Assembly (NCBI GenBank): GCA_016709445.1
Contig: JADJMV010000007.1
Location: 62,001-126,000 of the forward strand
Reading direction: 5' to 3'
Length of the DNA: 64,000 nucleotides
Source: Phycisphaerales bacterium
GTDB taxonomy: Bacteria > Planctomycetota > Phycisphaerae > Phycisphaerales > UBA1924
Below, in pieces: positions 1-8,672 of the stretch. The number at the start of each line of letters is the position of its first letter. Positions within the stretch are counted from its first letter, which is position 1. A model generated the notes under the pieces. The model did no database searches. It was not told where the DNA came from and was given only the letters and a program-made list of their open reading frames with translations. The translations under genes and the position numbers were made by a program.

Positions 1-468
1 ATGGAAATGATCACCCCCGAGGACAAGGTTCGGCTCGAAACGCGGCTCACGGAGCTGCGCGCCAACCGTCCGCGAATCACGGAGCGCATCGCCGAGGCGA
101 GAGCATTGGGCGATCTGAAGGAAAACGCCGAGTATCACTCCGCCCGCGAGCAGCAGGGCATGGAGGAGGCGGAGATCAAGCGCCTCGAGGACCGGCTCGC
201 GACGGCGCACGTCGTGGACGACTCGAAGCCGCAGGCCGACGGCGTCGTCTTCCTCGGCTCGACCGTCAAGCTCCGCGAGGTCGGTTCCGGCGACGAGGAC
301 CTCTACCGCCTCGTCGGCGAGGCCACCGGCGACCTCTCGCTCGACTACATCGAGGTCACCGTCACCAGCCCCATGGGCGAGGCGCTCATGAAGTCTCGGA
401 TCGGGGAGACCGTCAGCGTCCGCGCGCCCCGCGGCGTGAAGGAATTCCTCATCGTCGAGGTGAACTGA
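1..468 (+). CDS. greA: Transcription elongation factor GreA
   Basis: GreA binds the secondary channel of RNA polymerase and stimulates cleavage of backtracked transcripts. The 155 residues fit the family: an N-terminal antiparallel coiled coil (about residues 5-75) whose tip carries the conserved GDLKENAEYHSAREQQ block with the acidic residues that position catalytic magnesium, then a C-terminal FKBP-like domain (about 80-155) with the usual SPMGEALM-type segment. The window begins exactly on an ATG, so a start a few codons upstream cannot be excluded. It converges on the GH31 gene with only 12 bases between stop codons and no visible terminator hairpin. Confidence 0.95.
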   Translation: MEMITPEDKVRLETRLTELRANRPRITERIAEARALGDLKENAEYHSAREQQGMEEAEIKRLEDRLATAHVVDDSKPQADGVVFLGSTVKLREVGSGDEDLYRLVGEATGDLSLDYIEVTVTSPMGEALMKSRIGETVSVRAPRGVKEFLIVEVN

Positions 469-480
469 CTCTCCACCGGG

Positions 481-2550
481 TCAGTCGAGCACGACCGTCC
501 GGACTGCACCCTCTCGCGGCCCCCACCCGCCCTCGACCACGCTCGAGTCGAGAGCGATGCGTCCGTGGTGCACCGTCGCCTCGTACCGTGTCAGCCGGAA
601 CTCACCCCGCTCGTAGCCGAATCCATCGCCCGCGTCCTCGTACAGCAGCCCGCTCGCCCGGCCGTGCTCGTCGGGGTGGATGACAAGTGTGAGTGGGTCG
701 AGCGCCCGCTCGCCGACGTGCTGCATCACCGGGCCCAGCGGCACGATGGCCCCGGCCCGCAGGCGGAGCTCCGGGAGTTCGTGCTCGACCTCGCCTGCCG
801 GCTCGAACCGCGCCCACCGCCCGCGGGGCATGGGCGCCCTGCAGAGGCCGCTGGGGCGCACCTGCGCACGCACCATCACGTCGTCGCCGAGCATGAACGC
901 GTCGTCGGCGCCCCGCAGCGAGGCGTCGGCCGGATCGGCGAAAAAGAGCGGCCGCGCCACCGGGAGGCCCGAGACCGAGGCCTCGCGGAAAAGCGTGTAG
1001 AAATACGGGAGCAGACGGTAGCGTCGCTCGAGCGCGAGCCTGCAGATCCGTTCGCTGAGTGCGCCGAACGACCAGGGCTCGTGGTCCTTCGAGCCCTTGA
1101 TCGAGTGGCCCCGGGCGAAGGGCAGGAGTGTGCCGATCCCCATCCACCGGGCAAAGAGATGCCCCGTTGCGTCGCCGGCGAAGCCCCCGATGTCGGGCCC
1201 CACAAAGGGCTGGCCGGACAGCCCAAGGTTGAGCGCCATGGTGATCGACCAGTGCAGGTGCCCCCAGTCGCTCGTGTTGTCGCCCGTCCATGTCGCGGCG
1301 TACCGGTGCCCTCCAAGGAAATTCGACCTGGTCAGCACAAAGGGCCGGTGCCCCGGCCTCGCGGCCCGGACGCCCTCCCTTGTCGCACGGACCATCTGCA
1401 TCCCGTAGAGATTGTGGTACCGCGCATGGCTGTCGGGACCGCCCAATCCGGCATCGGCCTCGTGCCGGTTCGTCTCGGGCATCGTCTTCCCCGGCAGTCC
1501 GAACACGGCCGGCTCGTTCATGTCATTCCACACGCCGTCGATCCCGTGCGAGAGATAGCCGGCATAGAGCCCTGCCCACCACTCGCGAGTGCGTTCGCGA
1601 GTGAAGTCCGGGAACGCGCATGGGCCCGGCCACACGCTCCCGTGGAATTCGTTCCCGTCGAGGTCCTTCACGAAGTGTTCACCTTCGTGCCCCGACTTGT
1701 ACACGTCGTAGCCCGCGTCGACCTTGATCCCGGGGTCCACCATCCAGACCGCCTTGAAACCCCGCGAGTGCAGCTCCCGGTTGAGCGCCGCAGGGTCGGG
1801 GAACTTCTCACCATCGAACGTGAATACCCGGAAGCCGTCCATGTAGTCGATGTCGAGCCAGAGCACGTCGCACGGTAGACGCCGCGAACGGAAGCCCGAC
1901 GCGATCTCCAGCACGTGCGACTGCGGCTCATACGACCAGCGGCACTGGTGATATCCCAACGCCCACGCCGGCGGGAGCGGGGCCCGGCCCGTCAGATCGG
2001 TCAGCGCGCGCACCACATCCGCCGGATGGTCCCTCTCGATGACATAGGCCGCGAATGGCTCGCCCTCGAACGCCATCAGCAGGTCGGCGCCCGCCGAGAT
2101 GACCCCCCGTCGGGGGCTGTCGGCGAGCAGCCCGAACGCGGTGCCGTCCGCCCGCACGCCGAGCACCCACGGGTGCGCCTGGTACAGGGCCTCGGTCGTG
2201 TCGTCGTACCCGAACGCGTCGGTGGTCCATACCGAGACCGTCCGACCGTTCCGCCGGAGGGGGCCCGCAACCTCGCCCGTCCCGTAGACGTCCGTCCCCC
2301 GGGCCAATGCGAGACGCAGCCCGTACCAGCCGCCAGACTCGAAGAACTCCGGAGCGGCCCCGGCCCCCGCGCCGCTCCCGATCTCCTCCAGTTGATGCAC
2401 GAGCGCCGGCGAGGGTCGCAGCCGGTGCGTCCGGTACGCGGGATCGCGGAACCGGCGCACGCCATCTCCCACGAGGCGTGGCTCGAGGTCGGTGCGGCCG
2501 GCGCCCGTCCGGCGGAGGGTTTGAGCGAATCGCGCTGCCGAGGTGGTCAT
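481..2550 (-). CDS. Glycoside hydrolase family 31 (alpha-glucosidase-like)
   Basis: A retaining alpha-glycosidase of GH31 acting on alpha-glucosides or related alpha-xylosides. The N-terminal part (about 1-190) matches the beta-sandwich and the rest the TIM barrel. The nucleophile signature VWNDMNEPAVF is present (Asp about 343), and the acid/base segment TGDNTSDW supplies Asp about 424. The substrate-binding DVLWLDIDYM strand is also clear. A Shine-Dalgarno GGAGG lies about five bases before the ATG. No signal peptide is visible, so the enzyme is probably cytoplasmic, acting on imported oligosaccharides or glycogen-derived sugars. The exact substrate cannot be read from sequence. It is divergently transcribed from the DUF4097-like gene. 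Confidence 0.93.
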   Translation of the reverse strand: MTTSAARFAQTLRRTGAGRTDLEPRLVGDGVRRFRDPAYRTHRLRPSPALVHQLEEIGSGAGAGAAPEFFESGGWYGLRLALARGTDVYGTGEVAGPLRRNGRTVSVWTTDAFGYDDTTEALYQAHPWVLGVRADGTAFGLLADSPRRGVISAGADLLMAFEGEPFAAYVIERDHPADVVRALTDLTGRAPLPPAWALGYHQCRWSYEPQSHVLEIASGFRSRRLPCDVLWLDIDYMDGFRVFTFDGEKFPDPAALNRELHSRGFKAVWMVDPGIKVDAGYDVYKSGHEGEHFVKDLDGNEFHGSVWPGPCAFPDFTRERTREWWAGLYAGYLSHGIDGVWNDMNEPAVFGLPGKTMPETNRHEADAGLGGPDSHARYHNLYGMQMVRATREGVRAARPGHRPFVLTRSNFLGGHRYAATWTGDNTSDWGHLHWSITMALNLGLSGQPFVGPDIGGFAGDATGHLFARWMGIGTLLPFARGHSIKGSKDHEPWSFGALSERICRLALERRYRLLPYFYTLFREASVSGLPVARPLFFADPADASLRGADDAFMLGDDVMVRAQVRPSGLCRAPMPRGRWARFEPAGEVEHELPELRLRAGAIVPLGPVMQHVGERALDPLTLVIHPDEHGRASGLLYEDAGDGFGYERGEFRLTRYEATVHHGRIALDSSVVEGGWGPREGAVRTVVLD

Positions 2551-2684
2551 CTGGGCCTCCGAGTAGAGTCCCAGAGCGTAGCCGCCGACCGTGGACGCAA
2601 GCCCCGCGTGCGAATCCCAATCAGGAGCTACGCTCCGGTCTTGGGCGTCCGCCCAGACGAGGCAAGCGGATCGGGAGAACGACG

Positions 2685-3503
2685 ATGCGAAGGCGCGACG
2701 CGGCGATGCTCATCCTGTCAGTTGGCGCGGCCACCCTCGGAGCCGGATGCGGCTCGTCGTGGGGGCAGGCCCGATTCAAGCGGGACGTGGAGGTCACCTT
2801 TCTGCTCCCCTCCGGCGCCGGGATCGCGGCCGTGGCGGAGAACGGCTCGCTGACCCTCGCCGAAGCCCCACGGGACGACGTGTGGGTGCGGGCGCACATC
2901 CGAGCGACCACCCAGGAGCGGGCCGACGCCGTTCAGATCACCGCCGACCCCTCCGGCGCCGACTACCTCACCATAGAGGCCGCCTGGCCGACGCCGCGAG
3001 CCGCCAACGAGGGTGTCTCGTTCGAGATCGCCGGCCCGAGCGACCGCCCCATCCGGGGCAGATCCAGCAACGGCCACATCGAACTCTCCGGATTCGCTGG
3101 CGGGGCGGCCCTGCGGACCTCCAACGGCTCCGTGACGGTCAGCAACCACGACGGACCGGTCTCGTGCGAAACCTCGAACGGGAGCGTCAAGATCGTGGGC
3201 GCCTCGGGGCCGCTCGATGTGCACACGAGCAACGGCTCGGTGCGGGCCGAACTCGTCGGGCCGGGGCCGATCGAAATCGAGACCTCCAACGGTTCGGTCG
3301 CGATCACGGTCGGACCCGACTTTGCCGGGCAGATCGATGCGAATACCAGCAGCGGGAAGATCACCGCCACCGATGATGCCGGTGAGGGACGGATCAGCGT
3401 CTCCGGCGGCGCCACCACCAAGCGGTTCGTGATCGGAGCGGGAGGAGCCAACTCCACCATCTCGACCAGCAACGGCAGCGTGTCCGTGCGCGTCCGCCAT
3501 TGA
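2685..3503 (+). CDS. DUF4097-like lipoprotein with TSNGSV beta repeats
   Basis: A 272-residue exported protein. The N-terminus has two arginines, a hydrophobic stretch and a cysteine near residue 22 (LGAGC), a slightly off-consensus lipobox. The body is a run of short beta-solenoid repeats: TSNGSV or a close variant appears at least six times at intervals of about 15-20 residues, as in DUF4097/putative-adhesin proteins. The reading frame is open further upstream, but the start at 2685 has a good GGAGA ribosome site and begins the signal sequence. Function is unknown; the family is usually a cell-envelope protein, sometimes an adhesin. A strong hairpin follows the stop. Confidence 0.8.
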   Translation: MRRRDAAMLILSVGAATLGAGCGSSWGQARFKRDVEVTFLLPSGAGIAAVAENGSLTLAEAPRDDVWVRAHIRATTQERADAVQITADPSGADYLTIEAAWPTPRAANEGVSFEIAGPSDRPIRGRSSNGHIELSGFAGGAALRTSNGSVTVSNHDGPVSCETSNGSVKIVGASGPLDVHTSNGSVRAELVGPGPIEIETSNGSVAITVGPDFAGQIDANTSSGKITATDDAGEGRISVSGGATTKRFVIGAGGANSTISTSNGSVSVRVRH

Positions 3504-3526
3504 CACGCCGGCGGGTTCCAACGCAA

Positions 3527-3554
3527 GACGCCCGCGCTGCGGAGCGCGGGCGTC
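3527..3554. terminator. Bidirectional terminator hairpin between convergent genes
   Basis: A perfect 12-base stem (GACGCCCGCGCT / AGCGCGGGCGTC) with a four-base loop. It sits between the stop of the DUF4097-like gene (3503) and the stop of the opposite-strand LVIVD gene (3581), so it can serve both. There is no clear T-run on either side. Confidence 0.7.
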
Positions 3555-3580
3555 TCGAGTTCGGAATCTCGGTGGCCGCC

Positions 3581-5842
3581 TCAGCAGCCGGCGGTCCAGA
3601 GGTTCAGATAGGCGATCACGTCCTGGGTATTGACCGAGCCGTCGCCGTTGATATCGGCGGATCCGTCGGCCGCGACCCACGCGTTCAGGAACGAGAGGAC
3701 GTCCTGGGTGTTGACCGAGCCGTCGCCGTTGAAGTCGGCCTGGCACCCGTTGCAGTCGTATTCGAAGATGCTGAACTCATCAACAGCGGCCTCGACGATC
3801 GATCCGCTCGCGGCGTCCTCCGCGACGAAGCGGGCGCGGAAGTTTGCCCCGGGCGTCACCTTGTCGGCCACGCGGATCTCGTGGTAGTACCAGCCACCGC
3901 CGCTGAACTCGTCGGCCGGCCCGAGCGTCTTGGCGTTCACCCAAGTGGAGCCGCCGTTGGCCGAGAAATCGATGCGAAAGGTGTCGTTGTTCGGGTCCGC
4001 GCCCTTGTCGTTCGAGTACCACACCCAGACGCCCACCAAGGGGTCGGACATCGAGGAGAGGTCGAAGACCGGGGTCTTGAGCGTGGTCTTGCCGCCGTCG
4101 ACGTCGTAGTCGCCGACCGCGCCGCCGCGCCCATCGGTCACCCAGCAGTTCACGCCGTCGCTCGAAACGTCGTCACCCGGCTGGGCGTCGGTCGCGACAG
4201 GGTCCGTGCGGTTCCAGATGCCTGTCGTCGCGCCGTCGCCGGTGTCACCGACCGTCCACCCCCCGGCCGTCTCCCCGTCGTAGTCCACGGCGATGATCTG
4301 GTCGCCGGCGACCAGGGCGTGGACCGTGTCGGAAGTAATCACCGATCCGCTGTCAGTCGTCGCGCTTACGAAGTAGTCGTAGGTCTGGAAGCAGTTGGCC
4401 CCAGGCAGGTCGGCGCGAAAGAAGCCGCTGCCCAGATCGGCCATCGCGACCGCCTGGCTCGCGCCGCCGTCGAGCGAGTAGTTCAACTCGACGGTGCCGT
4501 GGTCGAAAGTCCCGAACGACTCGACGAACTCCGCCGTGATCGGCGTCGGGGTGTTGGGGTCCAGCTTGGTCGGGGGCGTGACAAGGCTGACCGATACCCC
4601 GTCGAGACGCACCACGAAGAGACCCCGCTCGATATCGGAGATGATAATCGTCCCGCTCGGGAAGAAGGGGTAGTTGCTCCACGTTCCGTTGAACTGCGCG
4701 GCGTCGTCGGAGGGGTAGGTATCGAAGTGCGCGATCTCGACCGGTGAGATGGGGTTCGACGCGTCGAAGACCCGCAGCCCGGAGCGGTAGTTCGACTGGT
4801 AGATCCGCCCATTGTGCACGTACTGGTTGTGGTCGATCGCCGGGAGATTCGTCGTGAACGTGCCCTTGAACACGGGGTTCGTCAGGTCCTCCACATCGAA
4901 CACGCGGCTGGTCGTCACACCGACCGAATCGCCCTCGTCCAGCTCGTCGTCCACATACAGGTACTTGCGGTCCTCGCTGAGCCACCCCTGATGGGAGTAG
5001 CGGGCGCCGGCCCACGACACCGTCGCGATCGTGAACATGTTGCCCTTGTCGGTCACGTCCACGATGCGGAGCCCCGTCTGGCTGTAGCCGCCGCTGAACC
5101 CGGACAGGCAGAAGGCGATCTCCCGGCCCGCGTAGGGCCCGCTGGTGTAGCTCACCACCTGGGCGTCGTGCACATACATCTGGCCCCATGCCCCGACGAT
5201 GGTCGGATCGCTGGGGTTGGCGGTGCTCACCGCGACAAGCCCGCCGTTCTGGATATTCGCCCCGCACAGGTAGAGGTACCCCGAGTCGGGGTTGCTGACG
5301 ATGTTGTGCGTGCTCGAGTGGCCCTGCTGCGTCTTGTTCTTGACGAGCGTCACGGTGCCGGCGTCGATGTTGGTCATGTCCATGACCTGGATGCCCGCGC
5401 CGCCCTCGCTCACGCCGTACGCGTACGAGCCGATGACTTTCACGTCGTGCCACAGGCTCGAGGGCCCGGTGATGCCCGCCACGATGACCGGGTTTGCGGG
5501 GTCGGTCACCTCGACGAACGCGAAGCCCTTCTCGAGCCCGACGATCGCGTACTCGCGGCCGCTCGGCGAGACGTACCCCCAGCAGTCGTTCCCGCTCGTC
5601 GAGCCCGTCGGCAGGTCCGACAGCGAGAGCCACGCCAGGAGTGTCATGTTCTGGCTGTCAAAGCCCGCACGCTCGCCGCCGCCGGGCTGATCCACCCGGG
5701 CGACCGGAGCCTCCCGGCTCTCGAGCTTGAACACGTCCTCGTCTCCGGCGGTCACGGGTGGGCCGCCCGGACCCGCCGCTGCGGCACTGGCCAGCAGGAG
5801 CAGAACGGTGGCGGGGAGATTCCGTCGACGAGTTATCGGCAT
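3581..5842 (-). CDS. Choice-of-anchor B / LVIVD-repeat protein with dockerin-like C-terminus
   Basis: A secreted 753-residue protein. It has a signal peptide (LPATVLLLLASAAAAG), then an LVIVD-type beta-propeller of about 400 residues (VEVTDPANPVIVAGI, RIVDVTDKGN, RVFDASNPISPVEIA). A roughly 270-residue beta-rich region follows. The end is a dockerin-like pair of calcium loops (DFNGDGSVNTQDV and DINGDGSVNTQDV) finishing Ala-Gly-Cys. The LVIVD part is nearly identical to the neighbouring gene at 6054-7460, so the pair is a tandem duplication; this copy has the extra domain. The ribosome site AAAGGA lies about seven bases before the ATG. Likely surface-bound or extracellular; the ligand is unknown. 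No cohesin is visible nearby. Confidence 0.88.
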   Translation of the reverse strand: MPITRRRNLPATVLLLLASAAAAGPGGPPVTAGDEDVFKLESREAPVARVDQPGGGERAGFDSQNMTLLAWLSLSDLPTGSTSGNDCWGYVSPSGREYAIVGLEKGFAFVEVTDPANPVIVAGITGPSSLWHDVKVIGSYAYGVSEGGAGIQVMDMTNIDAGTVTLVKNKTQQGHSSTHNIVSNPDSGYLYLCGANIQNGGLVAVSTANPSDPTIVGAWGQMYVHDAQVVSYTSGPYAGREIAFCLSGFSGGYSQTGLRIVDVTDKGNMFTIATVSWAGARYSHQGWLSEDRKYLYVDDELDEGDSVGVTTSRVFDVEDLTNPVFKGTFTTNLPAIDHNQYVHNGRIYQSNYRSGLRVFDASNPISPVEIAHFDTYPSDDAAQFNGTWSNYPFFPSGTIIISDIERGLFVVRLDGVSVSLVTPPTKLDPNTPTPITAEFVESFGTFDHGTVELNYSLDGGASQAVAMADLGSGFFRADLPGANCFQTYDYFVSATTDSGSVITSDTVHALVAGDQIIAVDYDGETAGGWTVGDTGDGATTGIWNRTDPVATDAQPGDDVSSDGVNCWVTDGRGGAVGDYDVDGGKTTLKTPVFDLSSMSDPLVGVWVWYSNDKGADPNNDTFRIDFSANGGSTWVNAKTLGPADEFSGGGWYYHEIRVADKVTPGANFRARFVAEDAASGSIVEAAVDEFSIFEYDCNGCQADFNGDGSVNTQDVLSFLNAWVAADGSADINGDGSVNTQDVIAYLNLWTAGC

Positions 5843-5892
5843 CAGACATCCTTTCAGACTGGAGAGACGGAGGCGGCGCGCAACCGGCCTGT

Positions 5893-5914
5893 CCCGAGCC
5901 GGGCCCGGCTCGGG
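5893..5914. terminator. Perfect 22-base palindrome between LVIVD paralogues
   Basis: CCCGAGCCGGG followed immediately by CCCGGCTCGGG, a fully self-complementary block. It lies about 140 bases after the stop of the minus-strand gene at 6054 and about 50 bases before the start of the next one. It could be a terminator for the upstream paralogue or a regulator site; it has no T-run. Confidence 0.35.
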
Positions 5915-6053
5915 CGCTCAAACTAGCAGCGCGACCGCTCGGGCACAAGCCCAATCGCGGGGTCCGCGGCAAGCCCGAGGATCCAAGTTCCGGATCCGGA
6001 TATCACCTTCCCCGACGGGCGCGGCCCGGGGCGCCAAGTGCCCGCCCAGCAAA

Positions 6054-7460
6054 CTAGCAGCCGCTCGTCCAGGCGTTCAGGAAGGCGAGCACATCCATCG
6101 TGTTGATCGTCCCGTCCCCGTTGGTGTCTGCGGCACTGTCTCCGGCCGTCCAAGCGTTCAAGAACGCCAGCACATCCAGCGTGTCGACGGCGCCGTCATG
6201 ATTGAAGTCTGCGAGACACAGGTCGAGCCGCACAACGAAGAGGCCACTCTCGATGTCGGAGATGATGATGGTGCCGCTGGGGAAATAGGGGTAGTTGCTC
6301 CAGCTCCCGTTGAACGCGGGGTCGTTGTTGGCCGGGAATGTGTCAAAGTAGGCAACCTCGGTCGGGTGGGTCGGATCAGCCGCATCGAACACGCGCAGGC
6401 CGGACCGGTAGTCGGACTGGAAGATCATGCCGTTGTGCGTGTACTGGTTGTGATCGATCGAGTCGAGACCGGTCGTGAACGTGCCCATGAATGTGGGGTT
6501 CAGCAGGTCCTGCACGTCGAAGATGCGTGTGGTCGTCTGGCTCACATCGCCGTAGTACTCGTCGAGCTCGTCATCGACGTAGATGTATCGCCGGTCCTCG
6601 CTCAACCACCCCTGGTGGGAGTACTCGGCGCCGGACCAGGAGACTGTGGCGAGCGTGTGCATGTTGCTCTTGTCAGTCACATCGACGATGCGCAGGCCCG
6701 TCTGATTCCAGCCCCCGCTGAACCCCGAGAAGCAGAACGCGATCTCGCGCCCGGCGTAGGGCCCGCTGGTGTAGCTCACGACCTGGGCGTCGTGCACGTA
6801 CATATCGCCCCACGCCCCGACGATCGTCGGATCCGTTGGATTCGCCGTGCTCACCGCGACAAGCCCGCCGTTCTGGATGTTCGCCCCGCACAGGTAGAGG
6901 TACCCCGAGTCGGGGTTGCTCACGATATTGTGCGTGCTTGAGTGGCCCTGCTGCGTCTTGTTCTTGACGAGCGTCACGGTGCCGGCGTCGATGTTGGTCA
7001 GGTCCATCACCTGGATGCCCGACCCGGCCTCGCTCACGCCGTAGGCGTACTGCCCGATCACCTTGACGTCGTGCCACACGCTCGCCGGACCCGAGATGGT
7101 CGTGAGAATGACCGGATTCGCCGGATCGGTGATCTCGACGAACCCGTATCCCCGCTCGAGGCCCATGATCGCGTACTCGCGACCGCTCGGCGAGACATAC
7201 CCCCAGCAATCGTTGCCACTCGACGAGTTGCCCGGGAAGTCGCCCAGCGAAAGCCACGCCAAGAGCGTCATGTTCTTGCTGTCGAACGCCCTCGATCCGT
7301 CGTGCCCGTCGCTTCGGGACACCGGGGCCCGGCGGTCGAGCAGCTTCAGCACGTCCTCATCCCCCGCCGTGGATGGCGGGCCAGCCAGCGCCGACTGCGC
7401 CACACCCGCGGCCAGTGTGATCGCGGACAGCAGGAGAACGGAGTTTCGGGCTCGAGTCAT
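6054..7460 (-). CDS. Choice-of-anchor B / LVIVD-repeat protein with dockerin-like C-terminus (shorter paralogue)
   Basis: A secreted 468-residue protein: signal peptide (SVLLLSAITLAAGVAQSALA), an LVIVD propeller-like domain of about 370 residues, and a dockerin-like module with two loops (DFNHDGAVDTLDV, DTNGDGTINTMDV) ending Ser-Gly-Cys. The frame is open upstream to 7700, but the start at 7460 has a GAGGGG ribosome site and begins the signal peptide. It lacks the extra beta domain of its neighbour (3581-5842) but shares long, almost identical stretches with it, such as TLVKNKTQQGHSSTHNIV. Probably exported and surface-displayed; the role is not known. Confidence 0.88.
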   Translation of the reverse strand: MTRARNSVLLLSAITLAAGVAQSALAGPPSTAGDEDVLKLLDRRAPVSRSDGHDGSRAFDSKNMTLLAWLSLGDFPGNSSSGNDCWGYVSPSGREYAIMGLERGYGFVEITDPANPVILTTISGPASVWHDVKVIGQYAYGVSEAGSGIQVMDLTNIDAGTVTLVKNKTQQGHSSTHNIVSNPDSGYLYLCGANIQNGGLVAVSTANPTDPTIVGAWGDMYVHDAQVVSYTSGPYAGREIAFCFSGFSGGWNQTGLRIVDVTDKSNMHTLATVSWSGAEYSHQGWLSEDRRYIYVDDELDEYYGDVSQTTTRIFDVQDLLNPTFMGTFTTGLDSIDHNQYTHNGMIFQSDYRSGLRVFDAADPTHPTEVAYFDTFPANNDPAFNGSWSNYPYFPSGTIIISDIESGLFVVRLDLCLADFNHDGAVDTLDVLAFLNAWTAGDSAADTNGDGTINTMDVLAFLNAWTSGC

Positions 7461-7633
7461 GGGGCACCCCTCAATGGTGAAATCTCCGGACACGTGCCGG
7501 GTCGTTCGACTTTCGCGCGCGAGATCGATGACGGCCAAGCTATATTCATGCGGCAGAAAGCACAAGCGCGCTGTCGTGCCTTTCGACGACGATTTTGGCG
7601 GAGTTCCCCATCTCGAACTGGTGAGATCACCCC

Positions 7634-8425
7634 ATGCGTGGATACGGGATAATTTGGTCTTGTATTGCCGCCGCCGCGTCGGGCGCCTCGCTGCACGCAC
7701 ACGGGCCGATGCTGCTCGCCGACGACAGCCGCATGCCCGTGGTGAAGGTCGCCTGGACCAAGGCGGACGGCTCGCCCGTCTCTCTCGAGGCGCGACTGCC
7801 CTACGCGAGCCCCGAAGAGCGCGTCCCGCTCGGCGAGAATCTCGAGGTGTTCGCGGGGCTCGGCGGCGCCCGGCTCGAAAAGGGTGCGGGCCATTCCGAG
7901 GGAGCCATCGTCCGTGTCGGGCTCTACAAGGCCGATCCGGACCGACTCTTTTTCACCGATATCGCCAACGAGAGTTCGATCACCATCGATCTCACCAACG
8001 TCGCATTCAACCAGACGGCCTGGCCAGAGTTCGACACCCTGATCCAGCGCCTGCAATACAAGGCCGACGACGTCCAAGCCTGCGGCCTGACCGTCGACCA
8101 GACCGAGATGTACAACATCGCCAGCGGCGACGACACGATGGGGGGCACGATCCTGCCCTCCCAGGTGCGGTTCGCTTGCCTCGATGGTTCGAACCCGGAA
8201 GAAGCCCGAGCGAAACTCAGCCTCGCCGAGGACGGCACCCTCTCACTCCACGTGGTGATCCCATACGCCATGCTCCGGCACAAGGGCGATCCATGGTCGC
8301 TCGTCGTCCCGGGGACATTCTTCGAGCCCTTCCACTTCGACTTCGAGTACGAGGTCCTGCCCCAAGCCATCGCCGAGGCCGAGGGGGTCGCGCCCCCTGA
8401 ACGCCTGCCCGCGGCCCAGCCATAG
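7634..8425 (+). CDS. Secreted protein of unknown function
   Basis: I do not recognise this 263-residue protein. It begins with a signal-peptide-like stretch (YGIIWSCIAAAASGASLHAHG) and has no further membrane segment, so it is likely periplasmic or extracellular. The rest is mixed alpha/beta with two cysteines (ACGLTVD and FACLDG) that could pair. It is divergent from the LVIVD gene across about 170 bases, which should hold promoters for both. A purine-rich GGTGAG precedes the ATG. Codon use matches the neighbours. Confidence 0.65.
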   Translation: MRGYGIIWSCIAAAASGASLHAHGPMLLADDSRMPVVKVAWTKADGSPVSLEARLPYASPEERVPLGENLEVFAGLGGARLEKGAGHSEGAIVRVGLYKADPDRLFFTDIANESSITIDLTNVAFNQTAWPEFDTLIQRLQYKADDVQACGLTVDQTEMYNIASGDDTMGGTILPSQVRFACLDGSNPEEARAKLSLAEDGTLSLHVVIPYAMLRHKGDPWSLVVPGTFFEPFHFDFEYEVLPQAIAEAEGVAPPERLPAAQP

Positions 8426-8508
8426 CGACCCCAACGTCGGCAGATCTCCCCAATCTCGCTACCGGCCGCTGACCGGGCTGGACTGTCCCTCCACCGCCTC
8501 TACCATTA

Positions 8509-8531
8509 TTGAGACTGAGTCTCAGTCTCAA
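8509..8531. promoter_or_regulatory. Palindromic operator, Fur-box-like, upstream of haem oxygenase
   Basis: A 23-base palindrome, perfect except for its central base, about 30 bases before the leader ORF. It contains the 15-mer TGAGACTGAGTCTCA, which has the 7-1-7 geometry of Fur boxes (TGATAAT-N-ATTATCA) with different inner bases. A second, imperfect 7-1-7 overlaps it at a 6-base offset, as when two Fur dimers bind. Haem oxygenase genes are commonly iron-regulated, so an iron or haem regulator is plausible. The identity of the regulator is inference. Confidence 0.55.
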
Positions 8532-8561
8532 GTATATGAACAATTCATCCTGGAGGGTGCC

Positions 8562-8672
8562 ATGCGGAGATTCGCCGGCAGCGCTGGAATCCTGATCTGC
8601 GTCAACATGACCACATCGGAGCAGCTTTGGCTCACCATCCCCCTGGTCGTCGCGGCGGGGGCGGCGCGATGA
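8562..8672 (+). CDS. 36-residue leader ORF coupled to haem oxygenase
   Basis: An ATG at 8562 with a strong Shine-Dalgarno (GGAGGG, four bases' spacing) opens a 36-codon frame. Its stop TGA overlaps the start of the haem oxygenase gene in an ATGA junction. The peptide is hydrophobic in its second half (LWLTIPLVVAAGAA) and could span a membrane. It does not resemble HemP. The ribosome site here is clearly better than the one directly before the downstream gene, so it may work as a translational-coupling leader. Whether the peptide itself has a function is unknown. Confidence 0.5.
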   Translation: MRRFAGSAGILICVNMTTSEQLWLTIPLVVAAGAAR

